From contig NZ_SMTL01000006.1 of NCBI RefSeq assembly GCF_004358025.1, positions 62,001 through 126,000 of the forward strand: DNA of 64,000 nt, given 5' to 3'. The notes under the pieces are model-generated. The model searched no databases. It was not told the DNA's origin and saw only the letters and a list, made by a program, of their open reading frames with translations. Both the position numbers and the translations under genes were made by a program. This document shows, in pieces, positions 17,293-25,922 of this stretch. Position 1 is the stretch's first letter. Every line of letters begins with the position of its first letter. Source of the DNA: Rhizobium deserti. GTDB lineage: Bacteria; Pseudomonadota; Alphaproteobacteria; Rhizobiales; Rhizobiaceae.

Positions 17293-17901
17293 ATGTCTCA
17301 AGATTCGAAAATATTCGTACCGCTCAGCTCCGGTCGTAAAAAACCTGCTGCCGCCGCCCCGCTTTCGGGCCCGAAATGCCAGTGGAAGGATTGCGAAAAG
17401 AGCGGCGCGCACCGTGCCCCTGTTGGGCGAGATGCTGAAGGATTGTATCTTTTCTTTTGTACGGAGCACGTCAAGGCATACAATCGCGGCTATAATTTCA
17501 ATCCGGATCTGTCGGATCCTGACGTCGCGCGCTATCAGAGGGAAGCTGCGGCGGGCGCTAGGCCCAGTTGGGGAAGCCAAGTTCGCCAGGCTACCGAACC
17601 GCCGCTTCCATCCAATGAGCGGTCTGGCTCTGCCAAGGCGATCAATGCCCGCAAGAATGCGGCCGAGCGTCAGGCAGCAAGGGTCGAGGCGCAAACACGA
17701 AAGCTGAAGGTACTGGAAGCTAAGGCGTTCGAAACGCTTGGTCTTTCTGCAGACGCGACGCCTGAAGAAATAAATCGTCGCTACAAAGAGCGCCTGAAAA
17801 TGTATCATCCAGATGCCAATCAGGGACAGCGCTCGGCTGAAGACCAGCTCCAGGCGTCGATCGAGGCACACCGAATCCTCAAGCTGAACGGCTTCTGCTG
17901 A
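17293..17901 (+). CDS. J-domain protein with N-terminal Cys/His cluster
   Basis: The protein has 202 residues. The N-terminal part carries CQWKDCEKSGAHRAP and later FFCTEHVKAYNRGYNF, a likely metal site (C-x4-C and C-x2-H). The C-terminal part is a J domain: AFETLGLSADATPEEINRRYKERLKMYHPDAN, with the HPD tripeptide that stimulates the ATPase of DnaK-type Hsp70. This two-part form is common in alphaproteobacteria; clients are unknown. The last ~85 bases have a degenerate second copy at 30049-30131, so a 12.2-kb segment appears to have been inserted at the gene's 3' end with the reading frame preserved. The gene is therefore best read as an insertion site. Confidence 0.92.
   Translation: MSQDSKIFVPLSSGRKKPAAAAPLSGPKCQWKDCEKSGAHRAPVGRDAEGLYLFFCTEHVKAYNRGYNFNPDLSDPDVARYQREAAAGARPSWGSQVRQATEPPLPSNERSGSAKAINARKNAAERQAARVEAQTRKLKVLEAKAFETLGLSADATPEEINRRYKERLKMYHPDANQGQRSAEDQLQASIEAHRILKLNGFC
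17817..17901 (+). repeat. Left copy of direct repeat flanking the polysaccharide cluster
   Basis: This is the 3' end of the J-domain gene, including its stop codon. The last 50 bases (17852-17901) match 30084-30131 in 46 of 50 aligned columns, with a short indel. The 35 bases before them match in about 24 positions. The spacing between the copies is about 12.2 kb. It resembles an attachment-site duplication made when an element integrates into a gene's 3' end. Confidence 0.8.
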
Positions 17902-18024
17902 TCAGCCTATCCAAGATCCCTGTGTGTATATCGCAATCAATTCCGCCTGCTCGCGCACGACAAGACGCCGAGCAGTAGGCTCATTGCTATTCTGAAGCTG
18001 AGAATGCGCCAACTCATTCACCAT
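17902..18024 (-). CDS. Possible 40-codon gene or gene remnant at island edge
   Basis: An open frame starts at ATG 18024 and ends with a stop at 17902-17904, exactly where the direct repeat ends. Its protein finishes REQAELIAIYTQGSWIG and reads more like real protein than the surrounding shadow frames. There is no clear ribosome-binding site and no family I recognise. The frame stays open to 18192, so it could be the tail of a decayed gene. Confidence 0.25.
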   Translation of the reverse strand: MVNELAHSQLQNSNEPTARRLVVREQAELIAIYTQGSWIG

Positions 18025-18125
18025 CGGTGAAGATAACTCTGCATAGTAGGACAATGTGAAGGACTGATGGCTAATGCTGCCGCGATCCGTTGGATGCCGA
18101 TAGTTCCGCTTCAAGAAGATCCTAG

Positions 18126-19931
18126 ATGAAAAAAACGGCGCTGCTGAACAAGAAAGATGCTGCCGATATACGGTCTTACCAGCGATCCGCATCCACGCCA
18201 GTTGTCTTTGACAACATCATTGGTCTATATCATCCAGTTGGAAGCGCCGCACATGCCGGTACTGCAGCGCTTCTCCTCAGCCCATGGGGTCTTGAAGAGC
18301 TTAGCACCCGCAAGTTCCGCCGGCTGATCGCTGAGGATCTAGCGGATAAAGGCATCCCCAGTTTACGGTTTGACTATCCTGGCACGGGGGATGCCCTGGA
18401 TCCGCCAGACTTCGAAGATGGCCTCGACATCTGGGAGAGAGGCGTTGTTGCCGCTGGTGAATATCTGGAAAGCCTCGGACACAGCCGCCTGGTCATTATT
18501 GGTCAAGGGCTAGGAACAGCTTTGGCATTGGGTGCTGCAAAGCGCCTGCGCAACGTTGACGGCATCGCTTTGCTGGCACCTGTTCTAAATGGCCGCAAAC
18601 ACCTTCGCGAACTCAGCATCTGGGCCAAAGTCGTCAACAGCTATACGAACCTTAGAGATGATGACCGCCTTGAGGGGCAATACACCATTGCCGGGCTCGT
18701 CATGCCGGCCGAAATCGCTGCGGATATTCGCAAGATCAACCTTCTTGAAGAGCAGGATTTACCAAAAGCAAACTGGCTTTTATTCAACCGCATCGATCCT
18801 GATTCAGCGAAGCTTGCTTCTCAGCTTCGCTCTCGGGGGGATAAGGTCGAAGAGCACTTGTTCTCCGGTTATCAAGAGTTGATCGCCAATCCTTTGACCT
18901 CACAGGTTCCGAGCGACGTCATTCCGGTTCTGTGTGAGTGGGCCGATCGACTGAAAAATGAGCCGACCCCTTGTCATGATCTATGGACTTCACCTGCGAT
19001 CATGGCCTCCCCGCTGGCCGGTAACGGCTTTGCGGAAACTCCTATCCGCTTTGGCGACTATAATCGCCTCTATGGAGTTCTCTGCCGCCCGACCGGCGCG
19101 CGTACCAGCGCGACCGTGGTTTTCTTAGGGTCAGCTTATGATCGCCACTCAGGCTGGGGACGCCTCACGACGGAGACTGCCAGAAACCTTGCTCAGGTTG
19201 GGATTGCTTCCTTGCGGTTTGATTGTGCCAATGTCGCAGACAGCCCACCTTTAGCCGGCGCTCCTTCGCAAGTTCTTTACGATAAAACCCAGAACCAAGA
19301 TGTTTCAGCGGCGCTGGATTATCTCCGAGAGAACGGCTTGTCGCCTGCTATCGTCGTGGGCCGCTGCAGCGGCGCCTATTTGGCTTTTCAAAGTGCCTTG
19401 CAGCGCGAAAACGAACTAGGGGGTGTCGTCGCTGCAAATCCCTTCACGTTATATTGGGATCCGGAAAATCCGCATGATCTGGTCTCGACGCCACAATCTC
19501 TCGAAAACTACGGCCGCAAAATCTTTCAACTTCAGACTTTCAAGCGCCTAATCAAGGGCGACATAGACCTCCAAAAAGCTGCACAAAATTTTGCTACTGC
19601 CATTGGCCGCAAGGTCGCCGCCGGTCTGCAGGCTCGGCTGCCTGCCCAACTGCTTCAGCCGCGCGAGAAAAGGCTAATAGGCGATTACTTCCAGTGTATG
19701 TCCGACAATGCCATTGCTGTTGATCTCCTTTATAGCGCAGGAGATGTTGGACTTGAAAATCTGACACGCCACTTTCGGGTGGACGGTAGAGGTTTGAAGC
19801 GATTCAACAACATCACAGTCACTGTGATCGACGGCGCTGATCATAATCTCACGCCGGCTCATGCACGGCAGATGTTCCAACACCACGTCATAGAAATGGC
19901 CTCGAAGTTCAAGGTCGGCCATTCTTCTTAG
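18126..19931 (+). CDS. Fused tandem alpha/beta-hydrolase protein of polysaccharide cluster
   Basis: The 601-residue protein contains two alpha/beta-hydrolase domains (about 25-275 and 300-595). The first has LLLSPWGLEELS and LRFDYPGTGD, typical of the fold, but its nucleophile elbow reads GQGLG (126-130), with Gly where Ser should be. The second has IASLRFDCANVADS and an elbow GRCSG (412-416) that puts Cys414 at the nucleophile position; a late DGADHN supplies a candidate His. The arrangement recalls the paired hydrolases 1 and 2 found beside exosortase-A polysaccharide clusters, here fused. No exosortase is present. A role in acyl-group or glycolipid processing during polysaccharide assembly is possible but unproven. 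There is no signal peptide, so it is probably cytoplasmic. Confidence 0.8.
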   Translation: MKKTALLNKKDAADIRSYQRSASTPVVFDNIIGLYHPVGSAAHAGTAALLLSPWGLEELSTRKFRRLIAEDLADKGIPSLRFDYPGTGDALDPPDFEDGLDIWERGVVAAGEYLESLGHSRLVIIGQGLGTALALGAAKRLRNVDGIALLAPVLNGRKHLRELSIWAKVVNSYTNLRDDDRLEGQYTIAGLVMPAEIAADIRKINLLEEQDLPKANWLLFNRIDPDSAKLASQLRSRGDKVEEHLFSGYQELIANPLTSQVPSDVIPVLCEWADRLKNEPTPCHDLWTSPAIMASPLAGNGFAETPIRFGDYNRLYGVLCRPTGARTSATVVFLGSAYDRHSGWGRLTTETARNLAQVGIASLRFDCANVADSPPLAGAPSQVLYDKTQNQDVSAALDYLRENGLSPAIVVGRCSGAYLAFQSALQRENELGGVVAANPFTLYWDPENPHDLVSTPQSLENYGRKIFQLQTFKRLIKGDIDLQKAAQNFATAIGRKVAAGLQARLPAQLLQPREKRLIGDYFQCMSDNAIAVDLLYSAGDVGLENLTRHFRVDGRGLKRFNNITVTVIDGADHNLTPAHARQMFQHHVIEMASKFKVGHSS

Positions 19932-19963
19932 ACATTGTCCGACGTCGAGCATCATGAGAGATG

Positions 19964-20734
19964 CTACCGATTGATGCGCGCCAATACCTCCGAAACGGTC
20001 GCAACTTCCAGCCCCCGCCGGCGTACCAGTTCGACGATTTGCTTAAAATAACCAGGCGAACACCCAATATTTGACGGATCGGGTTTGACGTCATGGGTAT
20101 AGAAGATGACCCATGCCTTTTTTATCTCGGCCTGATCCAGAACGCGGCCCATGCTCGCAAGCGTGCTGCTGCAATCGTAAAGCTCTTGGGCCTTGAGGTG
20201 CGCTAGATCCACAATGCCAGTGTTCAGTCCGGTTTGGATCCCGCGCAATCCAGCAAACTGATTTCTGATGATAAACTTCGAGCGCAGATCTAGCTTGCCG
20301 AATGGATAAGCGAACGAGGTAGGATCTCGGCCGTCGGTCAACTGCGCGATCTCGGCTTTGTTTTGCGCAAGGTCCGCAAGCAGCGCCTGCCCCGGCGTTT
20401 TGTGTACGTCGATATGCTTATGGGTATGGGCGCCAATTTCATGACCGTTGAGAAACAGATTGGACACAAGATCAGGGCCGGCGATCTTCTGCCCGTTCTC
20501 AAAACGGCCGGCAAGCCAACCCGCATAATAATAGGTACCGCGCATGCCAGCATCTTCGAGAATCGGTCCGGCAGCCTCGGCTGCTGAGCACGGAAAATCG
20601 TCGAATGTGAAGGAAACTACCGGCCGATCCAATTCCAGCCTATATGGACGAAATGGCAGGATGCGTGACATCCGGCGCGAAGGACCGCGAAGAAACTTGT
20701 CTTTCAAGCTTTCTATAGTTGTAGCGGAAGTCAT
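19964..20734 (-). CDS. Polysaccharide deacetylase (NodB-homology)
   Basis: The protein has about 256 residues from the ATG at 20734; the frame extends to 20797, but the extra residues look non-coding. The NodB-homology motif 1 is SFTFDDFP (Asp45-Asp46). Motif 2 is HEIGAHTHKHID, supplying the metal-binding His residues, and SFAYPFGKLD and IFYTHDVK match the later motifs. Such enzymes remove N-acetyl groups from chitin-like, peptidoglycan or exopolysaccharide chains. There is no signal peptide, so it may act on lipid-linked intermediates in the cytoplasm. It lies directly downstream of a glycosyltransferase gene on the same strand. Confidence 0.88.
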   Translation of the reverse strand: MTSATTIESLKDKFLRGPSRRMSRILPFRPYRLELDRPVVSFTFDDFPCSAAEAAGPILEDAGMRGTYYYAGWLAGRFENGQKIAGPDLVSNLFLNGHEIGAHTHKHIDVHKTPGQALLADLAQNKAEIAQLTDGRDPTSFAYPFGKLDLRSKFIIRNQFAGLRGIQTGLNTGIVDLAHLKAQELYDCSSTLASMGRVLDQAEIKKAWVIFYTHDVKPDPSNIGCSPGYFKQIVELVRRRGLEVATVSEVLARINR

Positions 20735-20797
20735 TGAACAAACGCGTCCCTCTATGCCCCGCCCATAACGGCGGCAACCTAAGGTACATTGTTGCAA

Positions 20798-21916
20798 CTA
20801 ATGAAAGCTTATTCCCTGAAGATTTAAAGCGTTGAGGAATGCCTTAGCGGCATTCTCTACTGTGAAATCGGCGGCACGCTCTTTACAAACCCTTTCATCA
20901 TGAGGCCGCCCTAAATTGGCTGTGATTGCCCTTGCGAGCGCTTCCGGATCATCAACCGGAACAAGTTCACCGCACCGGCCATTCTGCAGGATTTCCCGCG
21001 GCCCATAAGGCGCATCGGTCGAGACAACCGGCAGCCCCCAGGCAAGCGCTTCGATTATCGCATTGCCCAAGCCCTCATGTCGCGATGCGGATACGAAGAT
21101 GGCTGCTCGCCGCAGAAACACGCCAGGGTCGTTTTGAAACCCGACCAGTTGCACGGTATCTCTCAGACCCAATGTCTTGATCTGGGCTTCGAGATCCGGT
21201 CGAGCGGGGCCCTCACCAACGATAACCAGTTTTACCGGAGCATTTTGTTTAACGAGAGCAACTGCGCTGAGAAGGACATCGAACCCTTTTTCTTTCGACA
21301 ATCTACCCACTGCAACCAGAAGGTCCGGTTCGACGTCGCGGTTCAACGCATTCAGTATAACATCCTTGGACTGGGTTAGAACGGCATTGGATCCAAGTAC
21401 CACTGCCCGCTCTTGCAGTACCCTGAAATGCTGCACCAGGTCACGGCGCACCGGCTCAGTCAGTGCGAGAACGAGATCCGCTTTAGGATAAAGCCAAGGT
21501 GCCAGGCGATACGCCAAACGGTTTTGAATATATGGATCCGTCGTCTTTGCCTGCATAGGACTCGCTACTTCCCGCAGAACAAGACGGGGGCGCCTTTCGC
21601 TGGAAAGAAACCGTGTTGCAGCGACGGCAAGCACATTCCCACTCGCTTCAGAGGCGACCAAAACGGCAGGTCTTGCATCCGCTATTGCCGAGCGAACCGC
21701 TGGTAAAGCGAAGGCCATTTTCAGCTTTTGGCCTCGGCCTAGATCCCGGATGTCAACGCGGGGATCAACGAGCGAGCGAAGAGGTCCATTCGCGTCGAGA
21801 ACCAGAATGCTGACTGACCTGCCTAGGCCAGCCAAACCGTTTGCCAGAAGGACTGCATCGCGTTGTGCTCCTCCGCCAGAAAACGCGCGTATCAGGAAAC
21901 AAACGTCATTTGTCAT
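20798..21916 (-). CDS. Glycosyltransferase family 4
   Basis: The 372-residue protein has a GT-B fold. The N-terminal Rossmann half opens with CFLIRAFSGGGAQRDAVLLANGLAGLG. The C-terminal half has VAVGRLSKEKGFDVLLSA, VIVGEGPARPDLE and the E-x7-E-type motif region SRHEGLGNAIIEALAWGLPVVST, which in GT4 enzymes binds the nucleotide-sugar donor. It should transfer one sugar, with retention, to a lipid-linked repeat unit. It is first in a two-gene set with the deacetylase. The divergent flippase gene starts 115 bases away. Confidence 0.9.
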   Translation of the reverse strand: MTNDVCFLIRAFSGGGAQRDAVLLANGLAGLGRSVSILVLDANGPLRSLVDPRVDIRDLGRGQKLKMAFALPAVRSAIADARPAVLVASEASGNVLAVAATRFLSSERRPRLVLREVASPMQAKTTDPYIQNRLAYRLAPWLYPKADLVLALTEPVRRDLVQHFRVLQERAVVLGSNAVLTQSKDVILNALNRDVEPDLLVAVGRLSKEKGFDVLLSAVALVKQNAPVKLVIVGEGPARPDLEAQIKTLGLRDTVQLVGFQNDPGVFLRRAAIFVSASRHEGLGNAIIEALAWGLPVVSTDAPYGPREILQNGRCGELVPVDDPEALARAITANLGRPHDERVCKERAADFTVENAAKAFLNALNLQGISFH

Positions 21917-22031
21917 TCAGGTCTATCGCTCACATTAAGCCTAAACTTAGTCAGTTGGCAGACGTCGGCTTTGTGACTGGCAACCCCGCCCTGCCTGTTA
22001 TACGGAACCATGTTGAATTGGGGATACCCGG

Positions 22032-23456
22032 GTGAAGGATCTATTTTCGTCAATCTATCTGGTTTCGAGGATAGCATCTGCAGTTCTGAACCTCGTGGCG
22101 ATTGCCATCTTTACCCGTCTCTCGAGCCAAGAAGTATATGGCCAGTACCTCATCAGCTTCGCTTACGGCTTTATAGTTTACAGTCTGGCAATCCAGTGGC
22201 TGATAAGTGCTCACTTTGGTCAACAATCCCGGCAGGATCCCGGGAAGATTGCGACGACGGTGGTGGTGCTGGCTGTGCTCTCGGTAATTCTGGGGGCGAG
22301 CCTGATCGGTTTGGCGGTAGCCATAAACCTTATATCCGGAACGACCGGCTTCGGTTGCGCCGTAGTTTTGCTTGGGCTGGCCGTTTACTTTGTCACAAGC
22401 GAAATCGGTCGCTCCCAACTTCTTGTCATTCCAGTAACGACGGCTGCATTCTTGCGTAGTGGGCTCACGCTTGTGTTCGGCTCTTGCGCATTATGGATAT
22501 TCCACTCCGCTTCTTCGCTGCTGCTCGCCGTTTCGGTCGCACATATATTGGCGTCAGTGCCGATTCTGATGGCGCTCCGCCGATCCATCTGGACAGCAGG
22601 CTTTGAGTGGCCCTCATGGGCAACTTACCGACAAATCTGGTTGTATAGTTGGCCGTTGATCCTGGCAGGCGGCGCCGCTTCGGTTGCCGCCAGTGTGGAT
22701 CGCATTGTACTTGAGCGGTTCTTCGGGCCTGCGGAAATAGCGTCCTATGGCGTCATCCTCGACTTCATCAAACAGAGTTTCATTATAGTCGGCGAGAGTG
22801 TAGCAATTTCCTATGTTTCTGTGGCCAAAGCTAGTCACGGGGATAGCGATGAAGAGAAGACAAAGGAAATGCTGGCGAAAGCCTTTGTAACGATTTCATT
22901 TCTTGCAGCATTCGGGATCACGTTTTTCCTTCTTCTCGGTGGATCGTTGTTTCCGCTTCTGCTGGGAAAAGCCTATCTCGGCGCCATGTCGATCATTCCG
23001 TGGCTGGCCGTGGCCAATGCTTGCCTGATATTACGAGCCTATTATTTCGCTCAGGTAATTTACTTTACCAAGACAGCTCGACTAGAGTTGGTCTCGACTC
23101 TCGTAGCGCTCGTTATCAGCATTGGCCTTAGCTGGTGGCTGATCCCATTGTTCGCTGTAACTGGAGCGGCTGTCGCGTTCACGCTAGCTCAGATCGGAGC
23201 TTTGCTGAGCATGCTGCTCGCGCCGAGCACTCGCCAAACAATGCCAGTCGATTTTAACCGGCTGTCCATCATTATTATCGTGGCTGCTGGCACCTTGGCT
23301 GCCGGTCTGCTCGTCCGCTCTGCACTACCGGAAGGCATTGCTGCAGCGATTAACTTAGCACTCATGGCAGCCGTCGCGAGCATATTGCTTGTACGGTGGG
23401 ACCTGTTCGACGCTGGGATAATCTGGCGAAGATTGAACCGCGCACTCTTCTCATGA
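22032..23456 (+). CDS. Polysaccharide flippase (Wzx-like, MOP superfamily)
   Basis: The 474-residue integral membrane protein has about 12-14 hydrophobic segments spread over its whole length. The start is a GTG at 22032. The pattern at the N-terminus (SIYLVSRIASAVLNLVAIAIFTRLSSQEVYGQYL) and the middle (GAASVAASVDRIVLERFFGPAEIASYGV) is typical of oligosaccharide flippases. It would move an undecaprenyl-linked repeat unit across the inner membrane for polymerisation by the Wzy-like protein at 24552-25922. No ATPase motif is present, in line with a Wzx-dependent rather than an ABC-dependent pathway. Confidence 0.87.
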   Translation: MKDLFSSIYLVSRIASAVLNLVAIAIFTRLSSQEVYGQYLISFAYGFIVYSLAIQWLISAHFGQQSRQDPGKIATTVVVLAVLSVILGASLIGLAVAINLISGTTGFGCAVVLLGLAVYFVTSEIGRSQLLVIPVTTAAFLRSGLTLVFGSCALWIFHSASSLLLAVSVAHILASVPILMALRRSIWTAGFEWPSWATYRQIWLYSWPLILAGGAASVAASVDRIVLERFFGPAEIASYGVILDFIKQSFIIVGESVAISYVSVAKASHGDSDEEKTKEMLAKAFVTISFLAAFGITFFLLLGGSLFPLLLGKAYLGAMSIIPWLAVANACLILRAYYFAQVIYFTKTARLELVSTLVALVISIGLSWWLIPLFAVTGAAVAFTLAQIGALLSMLLAPSTRQTMPVDFNRLSIIIIVAAGTLAAGLLVRSALPEGIAAAINLALMAAVASILLVRWDLFDAGIIWRRLNRALFS

Positions 23457-23503
23457 GCCAATGAACAGGCGGATCTATAGATCGTCACTGCAAGTCCGGA
23501 TGA

Positions 23504-24559
23504 TCACGATTGAAGTGCCTCTAGATATCGTTGGACCATTTTGTCTGTTCCGTAGTGGGCACGCGCTGCTTTGGCCACATTCTCAAGCTCTTGAGCATCA
23601 GGCGGCTCTACCAGCATTCTTTCGATCAACTCGCCGAATGCCCCTGCGTCCCCCACAGGATGAAACATTAGCGTGCGTTTTCCGCCCGCGGCGCCAAGTA
23701 CCTCTCTGAGCACGGGGAGGTCGCTAGATACGACGGGGAGCTGAGCCATTTGCGCTTCGACGGCTGCCAGACCAAAAGTCTCCCAAGTGGAAGGAGACAC
23801 GTAAACATCCGCTATAGAAAAGATGTCACCTAACTCGTCACGCCGGACGGAGCCTAAAAGGTGAAACCGCTCACGAACTTTCAGCTCGAGTGCAAGCCGC
23901 TCGAGATCCCCTCGCAAAGGCCCTTCCCCGGCAACAACGAAATGGACATCAGATAGGTAAGGAAGCGCTTGCAATACCGTCTCATAGCCCTTCTGTGGCG
24001 CAAGACGTCCTGCCGCCACCAGAACCCTAGCCGTCGGAGGCATTGCCAACAAATCTTTCCATCGTTTTTTCTTGGTTGCATCCGGTACCGGCACGACACC
24101 ATGCGGAATGGTGCGGATACGCTTTTGAAAACCCGGCGGAAAGTCGGAATACGCTGCCGCAGTCGCGGCCGAATTGGCGATGATCTGCGTATATCCTCCC
24201 GATGCGCCGGCCACCTTATCCATAACGCGCCACCGGCGTCTGATCGCGCTTGGCATAGCAGTCAGGTGGGACAGGCGGTTTCGCACTCCAGCAATGGGAC
24301 CAACCAGTGCCATGATCAGGCCGGCGGCTGCATGGTAGGAAAAAATCGCGTCATAATTTCCAGAGAAAACCCGACCGATGACGTAAACTAGGTGCGATAC
24401 GCGCTGGATGGGGGATCCGGTTCCTATCAGGGCCATGGTCTCGGCCTCGATTCCGTACGGCTTGAAACCGGCTTCTACGGTTTGGGTGAGGACCTGTACC
24501 CCGCCCGGCTCGTCACGCGAAACAAGCTGCAGAACGCGTCGCGGCATCCCGCTACTCAT
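23504..24559 (-). CDS. Glycosyltransferase family 4
   Basis: The protein has about 351 residues from the ATG at 24559; the frame extends to 24607, but those residues overlap the upstream gene. It starts RRVLQLVSRDEPGGVQVLTQTV. The GT-B C-terminal half has VAAGRLAPQKGYETVLQALPYL, VVAGEGPLRGDLERLA and STWETFGLAAVEAQMAQLPVVSSDLP. It is probably a retaining transferase adding a sugar to the lipid-linked repeat unit. Its start overlaps the end of the polymerase gene by 8 bases, so the four minus-strand genes from the chain-length gene to here look like one operon. Confidence 0.9.
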   Translation of the reverse strand: MSSGMPRRVLQLVSRDEPGGVQVLTQTVEAGFKPYGIEAETMALIGTGSPIQRVSHLVYVIGRVFSGNYDAIFSYHAAAGLIMALVGPIAGVRNRLSHLTAMPSAIRRRWRVMDKVAGASGGYTQIIANSAATAAAYSDFPPGFQKRIRTIPHGVVPVPDATKKKRWKDLLAMPPTARVLVAAGRLAPQKGYETVLQALPYLSDVHFVVAGEGPLRGDLERLALELKVRERFHLLGSVRRDELGDIFSIADVYVSPSTWETFGLAAVEAQMAQLPVVSSDLPVLREVLGAAGGKRTLMFHPVGDAGAFGELIERMLVEPPDAQELENVAKAARAHYGTDKMVQRYLEALQS

Positions 24560-25922
24560 GCCGCTCACCGATTGCTTTCGACCAGGCATGCAAGCAGCCG
24601 ATGGCAACTAGAAAAGTGTACCAGATCGGATTGCTTCGGTTGAACAAGATCGCTTCTAGCGAGGCATTCATCAGTCCAAAGAGCCAAATATTGGTGAGAA
24701 AAACCAAGAAAGCGCGTTCGGCTCTACTGTTCATTTGCGCCTTGATCTTCCGCATTTGGCGGAACGGCAGAACCACCGTCCAAATGATAACAAGCACCAA
24801 TCCCAGAAGCCCCCCGGAGAGGAACACGTCGAGGAAGCCATTATGCGCATGTGAAAAGGTCGTCGGCAAAGATGAAGCTGATGTAACTCCATAAGCCATC
24901 CCGAGATCCCAGAAGATCATGTAACCATAACCGAAAATGGGGGCTCGTGAGATTGCCTCTATAGCGATCTCCCACGCATCCGTTCGCCCCGTGAATGTCG
25001 GATCGGGAAGCACCGATTTGAAGAAGCCTGCCAGCGACGGAGCTAACACACCTCCAAGCGTGAAGAAGACCATCAAGATAATGAGGCCGTAGGCTAATAT
25101 AGCGCTTAGTGCGCGTGACCTCAGCCAAACAAGCAGCATACCACCGAATAGCGAGGGCACCGTGATAAGAATTGAAGTCTTGCCTTCGGACATGATCAGC
25201 AGGCCCACCGAAGAAGCGACCATCGCTATGCCCCAGAGGGGGCTAGTGGTACGTGATAGGAGGACACCCAGAAAAATGAACAGGGCCGCCATCGCGGACA
25301 GGTCATTCTTGTGACCAAAAATCCCGCGCCAGTTCCCCGCAAGTGTCTGCTCGGTTACGTCGCGAATCGTGTGCATCGATAGATCCGGGACGAACAAAAC
25401 TCCAAGATAGGAAGCAGTAATGACAACCGTCGCACATAGGCCAAGCGCCTGTGTGAAGCTGGTGATGTCTCTAAAAAGCAGAGGCACTGCATAGCCAACC
25501 TGGACTGTGATGGCTGCCAGGACCAGCCTGTTCAACGCCAGCGATGGATTGGCAGAAACGAGACTTGTGAGAGCAGACCAACCCAACACCGCTAATATGA
25601 CCGGCACCTTCGCCAGATCGATAACGTGACCCTTCTTTCCATCGGCGCAAAGAAACGCAACAACAAGGGCGGATATCATCAACGTCGTGTATTTGCGCAG
25701 ATCGTTGGATTGAATTGCATCCTGGACCGCGCTGAAGTCCTGAAGACTGCGAAAGGGTTGCAACTGCGTCCAGAAAGCGAGAGTGGCCACGATAAAGAGG
25801 AGCCAGCCCAGGAGGGACATGGCATCAACTCTGGCCATGCTTTCTAGAACAGGCCTGTATGGACGAAAAACTCTTTCAGGCACGGCGCGCTCTTTTCGAA
25901 GGGCTAGGTTCTGATCTTCCAT
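24552..25922 (-). CDS. O-antigen ligase/polymerase family protein (Wzy/ExoQ-like)
   Basis: This integral membrane protein has about 456 residues from the ATG at 25922; an ATG at 25838 is possible, and the frame extends to 26030. It has about 10-11 hydrophobic segments and a long periplasmic loop. The loop region GNWRGIFGHKNDLSAMAALF and the later FSHAHNGFLDVFLSGGLLG match the Wzy_C (O-antigen ligase) domain, including the H-x-H-N-x-x-L pattern. It would polymerise flipped repeat units. The start overlaps the end of the GH5 gene by 19 bases, and the next glycosyltransferase gene overlaps its stop. Confidence 0.88.
   Translation of the reverse strand: MEDQNLALRKERAVPERVFRPYRPVLESMARVDAMSLLGWLLFIVATLAFWTQLQPFRSLQDFSAVQDAIQSNDLRKYTTLMISALVVAFLCADGKKGHVIDLAKVPVILAVLGWSALTSLVSANPSLALNRLVLAAITVQVGYAVPLLFRDITSFTQALGLCATVVITASYLGVLFVPDLSMHTIRDVTEQTLAGNWRGIFGHKNDLSAMAALFIFLGVLLSRTTSPLWGIAMVASSVGLLIMSEGKTSILITVPSLFGGMLLVWLRSRALSAILAYGLIILMVFFTLGGVLAPSLAGFFKSVLPDPTFTGRTDAWEIAIEAISRAPIFGYGYMIFWDLGMAYGVTSASSLPTTFSHAHNGFLDVFLSGGLLGLVLVIIWTVVLPFRQMRKIKAQMNSRAERAFLVFLTNIWLFGLMNASLEAILFNRSNPIWYTFLVAIGCLHAWSKAIGERHE

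Noticed and set aside
17180-17300. A tRNA or tmRNA gene as the insertion target of the polysaccharide island
   Set aside because: No tRNA-like fold with a CCA end or an anticodon stem is seen near either repeat copy. The repeat is the coding 3' end of the J-domain gene.
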